Source of the DNA: Chlorobiota bacterium
GTDB taxonomy: Bacteria; Bacteroidota; Bacteroidia; Flavobacteriales; Flavobacteriaceae
Assembly (NCBI GenBank): GCA_013151975.1
Contig: JAADHG010000269.1
Coordinates: 1,852 to 12,264 of the forward strand
Length of the DNA stretch: 10,413 nt
Reading direction: 5' to 3'
Shown here: positions 4,327-10,413 of the stretch, one piece after another
Position numbering within the stretch: the stretch's first letter is position 1
Layout: every line of letters starts with the position of its first letter
The notes under the pieces: model-generated
What the model saw: only the letters and a program-made list of their open reading frames with translations
Databases searched by the model: none
What the model was told of the DNA's origin: nothing
Position numbers and translations under genes: made by a program

Positions 4327-7227
4327 TTGAATACGCTTTTACATAGTTTAGCATCTCAATTAGAAGGAGAATTGCATTACGATAAAATAATGAAAGCTCT
4401 TTATGCGACTGATGCTTCTGTGTATAGAGAATTACCATTGGCTGTTGCTTTACCAAAGAATAATACCGATATACAAACTTTAATAAAGTTTGCAAATAAT
4501 CACAAATGTTCACTTATCCCACGTGCTGCAGGAACATCATTAGCAGGACAATGTGTGGGTAATGGTATAGTTGTCGATATTTCTAAATACATGAACCAAA
4601 TTTTAGAAATTAATACTACCGAAAATTGGATAAGGGTACAACCCGGAGTTGTAAGGGATGAGTTAAATGTATTTTTAAAACCTTATGGTTTATTTTTTGG
4701 TCCCAATACCTCTACAGCAAACCGCTGTATGATGGGAGGTATGGTTGGCAATAACTCGTGTGGTTCAACTTCCATTGTTTATGGGGCAACAAGAGACCAT
4801 GTTCTAGAACTTAAAACCATTTTAAGTGATGGTAATGAAGCTGTTTTTAATGCAGTTACTGAATCTCAATACAAAGAGAAGGAAAACACAAGTACATTAG
4901 AATCTCAAATTTACAAACATATTTTTGATGAATTATCAAATTCAGAAGTACAAAAGGAAATTATTAATGAATTCCCAAAAGCATCCATAACTAGGCGTAA
5001 TACAGGTTATGCGGTTGATGCATTAGTTGAAACAAATCTGTTTTCAAACTCAAATACACTATTCAGTTTTTGTAAGCTCCTATGTGGTTCAGAAGGTACT
5101 TTGGCTTTTACTACAGAAATTAAGTTGAATGTAGTACCATTACCAAAGTCTCATGATATTGTTATTGCTGCTCATTTTAATAGTATTAATGAGAGTTTAA
5201 AAGCCACAGTAATTGCTATGAAACACAACCCTACGGCTTGTGAGCTGATGGATAAAACCATTTTAGACTGTACTAAAGACAATATCTCTCAACAAAAAAA
5301 CAGATTTTTTGTTCAGGACGATCCAGAATCAATTTTAATGATAGAGTTTAGAAGTGATTCACATCAGGAAGCGGAAGCTCTAGCGAATACTCTTATAAAT
5401 GATTTGAAAGAAAGAGAATTAGGCTATGCGTTTCCAAAATTAACAGGACAGGATACTGCAAAAGTCTGGGAGTTACGAAAAGCAGGCTTAGGGCTTTTGG
5501 CTAATATACCAGGAGATAAAAAAGCAGTAGCATGTATTGAAGACACTGCTGTTGCTGTTGAAGAATTGCCCGAATATATTGAGGCATTTACAGCGTTATT
5601 GAAACAGTATAACCAAAAAGCGGTGTATTATGCGCATGCTGGAGCAGGAGAGCTGCACTTGCGTCCAATTTTAGATTTAAAAACATCTAAAGGTGTAGAT
5701 TTATTCAGAAAAATAAGTGAAGCATCAGCTAAATTAGTTAAAACATACAACGGGTCTTTAAGTGGGGAGCATGGTGATGGTCGTGTACGTTCCGAGTTTA
5801 TTCCATTAGTATTGGGTAAAAAAAACTATGACCTCTTAAAGCGCATAAAACAAACTTGGGATCCAAATAATATCTTTAATCCGGGGAAAATTGTGAATGC
5901 TTTACCCATGGATAAAATGCTTCGTTATGAGCAAGATGTAAAACTCCCGGAAATAGATTCAATATTTAATTTTGAAGATACAGGAGGCATTTTAAGAACT
6001 GCCGAAAAATGCAATGGCTCGGGTGATTGTAGAAAGCTAAACTTTGCTGGAGGCACTATGTGCCCAAGTTATAGAGCAACACGTAATGAGAAAGATACTA
6101 CTCGAGGAAGAGCCAATGTGCTGCGCGAGTTTTTAACACAGAACACCAAATCAAATCCGTTTAATCATCCAGAGATTAAAACAGCAATGGATTTGTGTTT
6201 GTCCTGCAAAGGATGCAAGTCTGAATGTCCTTCAAATGTTGATATGGCAACTTTAAAAGCTGAATTTTTATATCAATACTATAAAAGTAATCCAATCCCA
6301 TTACGATCTAAACTAATTGCAAATAATGCAAAACTGAATAGTTTAACATCTCACTTTTCAAGTTTTCACAATGTGCTCATAAAGCAAGCTTGGTTTAAAT
6401 ATCTTCTAGGGTTTGCTAAAAAACGTTCGCTCCCTAAATTAGAGAAACAAACATTTAGAAATTGGTTTAAACAGCATAATCAAGACAATCAGCCTAGAAA
6501 AGTATATCTATTTTGCGACGAGTACACTAATTATTATGACGTAGAAATTGGTAAAAAGGCAGTCTTGCTTCTTAATAAATTGGGTTACGAAATACAAATA
6601 GTAAAACACCCAGAAAGTGGAAGAGCATATATTTCCAAGGGATTTTTAGAGCAAGCAAAAAAAATAGCAATACAAAACGTTTCTATTTTTAAAGATATAA
6701 TCTCTGAAAAAACTCCTCTAATAGGTATAGAACCTTCTACCATACTTGGCTTTAGAGACGAGTATCCAAAATTGGTTTCAAAAAACGAAAAGCTTAACGC
6801 TGAAGATTTAAGCAAAAATGTGTTTATAATTGATGAATTTATTTCTAATGAAATAGATAAAGGTAATATTGATGCTTCACAATTCTCAGATAAACACGTA
6901 CATATTATATTACATGGTCATTGCCATCAAAAAGCATTATCTACAGTAGATTACACAAAAAGTATTTTAGAGTTACCTCATAATTACAATGTAGAGGTAT
7001 TGCCTACAGGTTGTTGTGGAATGGCAGGTTCTTTTGGTTACGAAAAGGAGCATTATAGTTTAAGTATGGATATTGGTAATATGGTTTTGTTCCCACGTAT
7101 AAAAGCTTCTAAAAGTAGCTCTATTATTGCCGCTTCAGGAACAAGTTGTAGGCATCAAATTAAAGATGGCACTCAAAAAGTGGCATTACATCCCATAGAA
7201 ATATTATACCACGCACTGAAAGGATAA
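4327..7227 (+). CDS. Fused FAD / [4Fe-4S] D-2-hydroxyacid dehydrogenase (YdiJ / D-lactate dehydrogenase type)
   Basis: The product has 966 residues, close to the usual size of the family. It starts at TTG: an in-frame stop sits at 4315-4317 and the first ATG (residue 22) would cut into the conserved N-terminus. Domain order: FAD-binding domain (PF01565, about 30-270) with 'PRAAGTSLAGQ' (65-75) and 'GNNSCGS' (141-147); FAD-oxidase C-terminal domain (PF02913, about 270-535) with H437, H444 and E481, matching the metal-binding His/His/Glu of D-2-hydroxyglutarate dehydrogenases, and 'SGEHGDGR' (479-486); an iron-sulfur domain with C562, C568, C579-P and the canonical C624-x2-C627-x2-C630-x3-C634-P; then a cysteine-rich CCG domain with C866 (HGHCHQKA), C896-C897-G898 and C941. 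Such fusions oxidise D-lactate, D-2-hydroxyglutarate or similar hydroxyacids and pass electrons through FeS centres to the respiratory chain. No signal peptide: cytoplasmic or peripheral. The exact substrate cannot be read from the sequence. Confidence 0.93.
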   Translation: MNTLLHSLASQLEGELHYDKIMKALYATDASVYRELPLAVALPKNNTDIQTLIKFANNHKCSLIPRAAGTSLAGQCVGNGIVVDISKYMNQILEINTTENWIRVQPGVVRDELNVFLKPYGLFFGPNTSTANRCMMGGMVGNNSCGSTSIVYGATRDHVLELKTILSDGNEAVFNAVTESQYKEKENTSTLESQIYKHIFDELSNSEVQKEIINEFPKASITRRNTGYAVDALVETNLFSNSNTLFSFCKLLCGSEGTLAFTTEIKLNVVPLPKSHDIVIAAHFNSINESLKATVIAMKHNPTACELMDKTILDCTKDNISQQKNRFFVQDDPESILMIEFRSDSHQEAEALANTLINDLKERELGYAFPKLTGQDTAKVWELRKAGLGLLANIPGDKKAVACIEDTAVAVEELPEYIEAFTALLKQYNQKAVYYAHAGAGELHLRPILDLKTSKGVDLFRKISEASAKLVKTYNGSLSGEHGDGRVRSEFIPLVLGKKNYDLLKRIKQTWDPNNIFNPGKIVNALPMDKMLRYEQDVKLPEIDSIFNFEDTGGILRTAEKCNGSGDCRKLNFAGGTMCPSYRATRNEKDTTRGRANVLREFLTQNTKSNPFNHPEIKTAMDLCLSCKGCKSECPSNVDMATLKAEFLYQYYKSNPIPLRSKLIANNAKLNSLTSHFSSFHNVLIKQAWFKYLLGFAKKRSLPKLEKQTFRNWFKQHNQDNQPRKVYLFCDEYTNYYDVEIGKKAVLLLNKLGYEIQIVKHPESGRAYISKGFLEQAKKIAIQNVSIFKDIISEKTPLIGIEPSTILGFRDEYPKLVSKNEKLNAEDLSKNVFIIDEFISNEIDKGNIDASQFSDKHVHIILHGHCHQKALSTVDYTKSILELPHNYNVEVLPTGCCGMAGSFGYEKEHYSLSMDIGNMVLFPRIKASKSSSIIAASGTSCRHQIKDGTQKVALHPIEILYHALKG

Positions 7228-7262
7228 AGACATATAGTCAGGATATTTACTTATCTTTATTG

Positions 7263-7276
7263 GTAACATTTGTTAC
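7263..7276. promoter_or_regulatory. Possible operator: inverted repeat upstream of the efflux operon
   Basis: GTAACA-TT-TGTTAC is a perfect 6-2-6 inverted repeat, followed 8 bases later by a near half-site GTGACA (7285-7290). It lies about 25 bases upstream of a TATATTTG box and 134 bases before the likely TolC start. RND operons are commonly repressed by TetR-type regulators binding such sites, but no regulator gene is present in the window, so this is only a positional argument. It is also 36 bases after the dehydrogenase stop, but lacks a T tract. Confidence 0.35.
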
Positions 7277-7298
7277 TGACTAGCGTGACATGCATACC

Positions 7299-7306
7299 TA
7301 TATTTG
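7299..7306 (+). promoter_or_regulatory. Candidate -7 promoter box of the efflux operon
   Basis: TATATTTG fully matches TAnnTTTG. The best upstream TTG (7270-7272, inside the inverted repeat) is 26 bases away, a little beyond the usual 17-23. It would give a leader of about 95 bases before the ATG at 7410. Confidence 0.35.
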
Positions 7307-7409
7307 CCTCAATTAATTTACAAATGAAACATTCATTGCTAGAATAATCACACAATGGAATGACTATATGAATGTTACAGATAATATAAAAAATAATAAA
7401 TATTTGCAG

Positions 7410-8720
7410 ATGAAAACAAACATCTATATTTTAGTTTTAACTTTTTCGCTAATAACCAATATGTTAAATGCGCAAGAAGTTATACCTATCACAAAGGCAG
7501 ATGTGTTACGTAAAGTTTCAGAGAATAACACTGCTATTAAAATTTCTGAGCAAGAGTTTATCCAAGCAAAAGCAGACTATAGACAAACAAACGCTGTGTT
7601 TTTGCCAAATATTTCTGTATCACACACAGGAATTGTGACAACAAATCCACTAATGGCTTTTGGTTCAAAATTGAATCAAGAGATTTTAACTGCAAGTGAT
7701 TTTAATCCAGATTTGTTAAATAATCCTTCACAAATAAAGAATTTTGCAACGCGATTTGAAATACAACAGCCTTTAATAAATGTTGATGGTATATACCAGC
7801 GAAAAGCGGCAAAAACAAAAATGGACGCCATGGCTTTACAAACCGAGCGCACAAATGATTATTTAATATTTGAAGTTGATAAAGCATACATGCAATTACA
7901 ATTGGCTTATAAAGCAGTTGATGTTTTAGAGAAAACTTTAGAAGCAGCTAATGCAAATAAAAAAATTGCAGACAATAGTTTTAAGCAAGGGTATTTGCAA
8001 CGTGCAGATGTTTTAGCCGTTGAGATTAGAGTAACCGAAGTTAAAAACCAATTGCAAACCGCAAAAAGCAATGTAAAAAATGCTTCTAATTACCTGTCGT
8101 TTTTAATGAACGATTCAAGCAATACTATCTTAATGCCTTCGGATAGCTTAACGGTTTCTATGTTGCGTTTAGACGATAAAAAAGTATCAGAAAATAGAGC
8201 AGATATTAAAGCCATGCAATTGGCGTCTGGAGCTTACGAAAGTATGTATAAAGCTGATAAAATGACATTTTTACCTACTTTAAATGCTTTTGGAAGTTAT
8301 GAATTGTATGATGATAAAGTGTTTCAAGGTGCTGCAAACGGATATGTAGTTGGCGCACAACTAAAATGGAATATTCTAGAAGGCACAAAGCGATTTGGGA
8401 AGACACAAAAAAGCAAAGCAGAATACGATAAATCCAAGTTAGAATATGAACAATATGTATCGCAAAGTAATTTGGAATTTAACAAGGCAAAACGAATGCT
8501 TTTAGATGCGAAAAACAGGTTAGAATTAACAAAACTAGCTTTAGAACAATCGAAAGAATCTTTAAGAATCCGAACTAACAGATTTAAAGAAGGGATGGAA
8601 AAAGCGTCTGATTTGTTGTTAGCTGAATCACAGTATGCTCAAAAACAGTTACAATATTATCAAACCATTTTTGAATATAATTATGCTCAAGCATATTTGC
8701 AATTTTTAACTAAAGAATAA
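7410..8720 (+). CDS. TolC-family outer-membrane efflux channel
   Basis: I chose the ATG at 7410 (436 residues) because a clean signal peptide, 'MKTNIYILVLTFSLITNMLNAQ', begins there; an in-frame ATG at 7368 would add 14 polar residues before it. The mature protein shows the two outer-membrane efflux protein repeats (PF02321), each with long helical, Ala/Gln/Lys-rich stretches: a first half with 'NNTAIKISEQEFIQAKADYRQ' in outline, then 'FLPNISVSHTGIVTTNPLMAFGSKLNQE', and a second half with 'RADIKAMQLASGAYESMYKADKMTFLPTLNAFGSYE' and 'RTNRFKEGMEKASDLLLAESQYAQ' in outline. Three such chains form the trimeric exit duct that crosses the outer membrane and periplasm. It is the first gene of the efflux operon, 39 bases ahead of the fusion protein gene. 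Length is normal for Bacteroidota TolC homologues. Confidence 0.93.
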   Translation: MKTNIYILVLTFSLITNMLNAQEVIPITKADVLRKVSENNTAIKISEQEFIQAKADYRQTNAVFLPNISVSHTGIVTTNPLMAFGSKLNQEILTASDFNPDLLNNPSQIKNFATRFEIQQPLINVDGIYQRKAAKTKMDAMALQTERTNDYLIFEVDKAYMQLQLAYKAVDVLEKTLEAANANKKIADNSFKQGYLQRADVLAVEIRVTEVKNQLQTAKSNVKNASNYLSFLMNDSSNTILMPSDSLTVSMLRLDDKKVSENRADIKAMQLASGAYESMYKADKMTFLPTLNAFGSYELYDDKVFQGAANGYVVGAQLKWNILEGTKRFGKTQKSKAEYDKSKLEYEQYVSQSNLEFNKAKRMLLDAKNRLELTKLALEQSKESLRIRTNRFKEGMEKASDLLLAESQYAQKQLQYYQTIFEYNYAQAYLQFLTKE

Positions 8721-8759
8721 CTTTATAGTAAAAAATCATAACCAAGATAAATTTACACA

Positions 8760-9839
8760 ATGAAAAACATATATAAACTAACATTTTTAATAGTAACGCT
8801 TTCACTAAGCAGTTGTGGGAATGGAGATGAAACAGCAGTAGTAGATACAGCCGCTCCAATTACTGTAACTATTAATAAAGTAACGACCAATGGCAATAAC
8901 CCATTTTTAACAGTAAGCGGAAAAATACAAGCATCAAACAGTGCTAATTTAAGTACGCGTATAATGGGTTTTGTGAACAAAATCTATGTAAACGTCGGCG
9001 ACAAAGTAAACAAGGGACAATTACTATTAACTGTTAATAATACTGAATTGCAAGCGAAACTTGCTCAGGTAAACGCAAGTATTACTGAAGCAAATGCAGC
9101 ATATAACAATGCAGAAAAGGACTATAATCGTTTTAAAAATTTATTTGCTGAAAGTAGTGTGTCTCAAAAGGAAATGGACGACATGACAGCTAATTTTGAA
9201 ATGGCAAAAGCACGATTAGAAGCAGCTAACCAAATAAAAAACGAAGTAAATGCTCAATTTGCATATACTAATATTAAAGCCCCTTTTGCAGGAGTAGTTA
9301 CAAACAAGTTCATAAAAGAGGGAGATCTAGCAAGCCCAGGAGTACCTTTAATTGCTGTAGAATCTATCGGGAAATTTGAAGTTACTGCAATGGTTCCTGA
9401 AAATGAAATTTCACAAATTAAATCGGGAGTTGAGGTTGCTGTAAATGTAAAGTCAATTAAAGAAACTATTACAGGAACAGTAACAGAGGTTAGTAGCTCT
9501 GCAAAAAATACAGGCGGACAATATTTGGCAAAAATAGCTTTAGATAAAACAGACAAGCACATATTGTCAGGTATGTTTGTCACTGTTCAGTTTCCTGTTG
9601 AAAAGACCAAAGCAAAAAACAATACTGTTTTGGTTTCAACAGGCGCATTAGTACATAATGGTCAATTAACTGGAATTTATACTGTAAGTCAAAGCAGTAC
9701 AGCAGTATTACGTTGGTTACGCTTAGGCAGAACCTTTGGTGACCAAGTGGAAGTGTTGTCGGGTTTAAATGCAGATGAATCGTATATAGTTTCTGCTGAT
9801 GGGCGACTTTATAATGGAGTAAAAATTTCAATTAAATAA
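8760..9839 (+). CDS. RND efflux membrane-fusion (periplasmic adaptor) lipoprotein
   Basis: The product has 359 residues. The signal peptide ends in the lipobox LSSC, with Cys19 lipidated, so the adaptor is anchored in the inner membrane. The order is that of HlyD/AcrA-type adaptors: first half of the lipoyl-like domain (about 62-95, 'MGFVNKIYVNVGDKVNKGQLL' in outline), a coiled-coil hairpin (about 96-165, rich in Ala, Glu, Lys, Asn), the second lipoyl half ('TNIKAPFAGVVTNKFIKEGDLASPG' in outline), a beta-barrel domain, and a membrane-proximal domain ending 'VSADGRLYNGVKISIK'. It joins the TolC-like channel encoded just upstream to the RND pump downstream. There is no His- or Met-rich metal-binding segment at the N-terminus, which favours organic compounds over metals as cargo, though weakly. 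Confidence 0.93.
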   Translation: MKNIYKLTFLIVTLSLSSCGNGDETAVVDTAAPITVTINKVTTNGNNPFLTVSGKIQASNSANLSTRIMGFVNKIYVNVGDKVNKGQLLLTVNNTELQAKLAQVNASITEANAAYNNAEKDYNRFKNLFAESSVSQKEMDDMTANFEMAKARLEAANQIKNEVNAQFAYTNIKAPFAGVVTNKFIKEGDLASPGVPLIAVESIGKFEVTAMVPENEISQIKSGVEVAVNVKSIKETITGTVTEVSSSAKNTGGQYLAKIALDKTDKHILSGMFVTVQFPVEKTKAKNNTVLVSTGALVHNGQLTGIYTVSQSSTAVLRWLRLGRTFGDQVEVLSGLNADESYIVSADGRLYNGVKISIK

Positions 9840-9849
9840 CACAATTAAC

Positions 9850-9958
9850 GCGTTAGGGATAGCAGCGACATCCTTTTTATGTTTGTTCGAGTGAATTTGT
9901 AAAACAAATTTTTATCGAGAACAAGTAAAAAGATACAGCGAATAGCCTGTAAAAACGC
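9850..9958. repeat. Complex folded intergenic element between fusion-protein and pump genes
   Basis: The element is closed by GCGTT (9850-9854) and AACGC (9954-9958), with AGG/CCT pairing just inside (9855-9857 / 9946-9948). A central stem pairs 9874-9879 TTTTTA with 9926-9931 TAAAAA, extended by C9873-G9932 and 9870-9871 with 9933-9934. Inside it TTGTTC (9883-9888) pairs with GAACAA (9919-9924), and the tip is a perfect 7-bp stem AATTTGT/ACAAATT (9894-9900 / 9904-9910) with a 3-base loop. Near-repeats GATAGCAGCGA (9858-9869 area) and GATACAGCGA (9932-9941) flank the core. I recall similar elements between genes in marine Flavobacteriaceae, so it may be a dispersed repeat; only one copy is in this window. 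It could act in mRNA stability or attenuation inside the operon. Confidence 0.6.
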
Positions 9959-9975
9959 CCAAAAAGATATTAAAC

Positions 9976-10413
9976 ATGAAAGATGGTTTAGCAGGAAAAA
10001 TTGCCAAAAACTTTATAAGCTCAAAACTTACTGTGCTTTTAATGATTGTTTTTATGGTAATTGGTGTATACAGTTCTTTTTTAATTCCTCGAGAGGAAGA
10101 ACCGCAAATTGATGTACCAATGGCCGATATTTTTGTCGGTTACCCTGGTGCAAGTCCAACAGAGGTTGAGTCTAGAGTTGTTAAGCCACTAGAAAAGATT
10201 ATTTCCAATATTAAAGGTGTAGAATACGTGTATTCTACGTCTATGAAAGAACAGGGAATGGTGATTGTACAGTTTTATGTTGGTGAAGATATTGAACGCT
10301 CGTTTGTAAAACTATATAACGAAATCTTTAAAAACATGGATAAAATGCCACAAGGCGTTACGATGCCTTTGGTAAAAACGCGCGCCATTGACGATGTGCC
10401 AATGTTGGGATTG
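9976..10413 (+). CDS. RND-family efflux pump permease, 5' part (cut by window end)
   Basis: The ATG at 9976 opens a frame that runs without a stop to the last base (146 codons). It begins 'MKDGLAGKIAKNFISSKLT', followed by the first membrane helix (about residues 19-38) and 'IPREEEPQI', then a periplasmic stretch with 'VGYPGASPTEVESRVVKPLEKII', 'IKGVEYVYSTS' and 'MPQGVTMPLVK'. These are hallmarks of the AcrB/CzcA superfamily (PF00873). The 'REEEPQI' segment replaces the 'P-DA-PDI' found in heavy-metal CzcA/CusA pumps and points to the AcrB-like or less-studied sister groups. A full pump would have about 1,000-1,100 residues. It is the third gene of the operon, 136 bases after the adaptor gene, and would supply proton-driven export. 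The start is clear: the leader reads AAAGATATTAAAC before ATG. Confidence 0.93.
   Translation, partial: MKDGLAGKIAKNFISSKLTVLLMIVFMVIGVYSSFLIPREEEPQIDVPMADIFVGYPGASPTEVESRVVKPLEKIISNIKGVEYVYSTSMKEQGMVIVQFYVGEDIERSFVKLYNEIFKNMDKMPQGVTMPLVKTRAIDDVPMLGL

Larger units (their letters stand above)
7231..7370. repeat. 10-bp inverted repeat pair bracketing the efflux operon leader
   Basis: CATATAGTCA at 7231-7240, directly after the dehydrogenase stop codon, is exactly reversed as TGACTATATG at 7361-7370, 120 bases further on. The arms enclose almost the whole gap before the efflux operon. No transposon, target duplication or ORF lies between them, so an insertion is not supported. It could be a long-range RNA pairing in the leader, or coincidence. 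Confidence 0.35.

Noticed and set aside
4310..4513. 67-codon minus-strand frame at the start of the dehydrogenase gene
   Set aside because: It is antisense to the conserved N-terminus of the FAD domain, has no recognisable motif and no own promoter.
7231..7370. Inverted repeats as ends of a miniature transposable element
   Set aside because: The arms are only 10 bp, there is no flanking target duplication, and the segment contains the likely promoter of the efflux operon.
7368..7409. Upstream ATG at 7368 as the start of the TolC-like gene
   Set aside because: It would put 14 polar residues before the signal peptide; the ATG at 7410 gives a normal export signal.
8753..8980. 75-codon minus-strand frame with a hydrophobic look
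   Set aside because: It is the complement of the adaptor signal peptide and early beta strands, which yields hydrophobic codons by chance.
9254..9831. Two long minus-strand frames (109 and 83 codons) opposite the fusion-protein gene
   Set aside because: They are antisense to a clearly conserved adaptor sequence, and their translations lack coherent domain features.

Overview
The window reads as chromosomal DNA of a Bacteroidota member, most likely a marine-type Flavobacteriaceae. It is AT-rich. Genes lack Shine-Dalgarno sequences and start after A-rich leaders. Exported proteins carry signal peptides ending in AQ, or lipoboxes. Several intergenic gaps hold TAnnTTTG-like boxes, the -7 element of this phylum. 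These traits are seen in the sequence; the family assignment is an inference. There are nine protein genes (two cut by the window edges) and no rRNA, tRNA, CRISPR array, transposase or integrase. No gene-free stretch exceeds 300 bases.

Left part (1-2744): the 3' end of a serine beta-lactamase-fold hydrolase runs rightward. Facing it is a leftward three-gene unit: a periplasmic mono-haem cytochrome c (2334-2744), an outer-membrane beta-barrel porin (1083-2273) and a small lipoprotein cytochrome c (759-1058). A long hairpin separates the converging units. The cytochrome-porin-cytochrome set is the most interesting grouping here: electron carriers are placed around an outer-membrane channel, with no visible oxidase or reductase.

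Middle part (2877-4092, leftward): a small cysteine-rich exported protein of the HYC_CC_PP type with a GTG start, then an unrecognised secreted protein with its own terminator-like hairpin.

Right part (4327-10413, rightward): a 966-residue fused FAD/iron-sulfur 2-hydroxyacid dehydrogenase (D-lactate or D-2-hydroxyglutarate type, YdiJ-like) starting at TTG. After a 182-base gap with inverted repeats comes a tripartite RND efflux operon: TolC-like channel, lipoprotein membrane-fusion protein and the start of the inner-membrane RND pump. The 136-base gap between the fusion protein and the pump holds a complex folded element of about 109 bases that looks like a dispersed intergenic repeat.

Together the window shows envelope and respiratory functions: periplasmic electron transfer, flavin-dependent oxidation of a hydroxyacid, and export of toxic compounds. 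No mobile element is visible and the gene order looks like ordinary chromosome. The possible novelty lies in the cytochrome-porin set, the folded intergenic element and the small Cys-rich protein.
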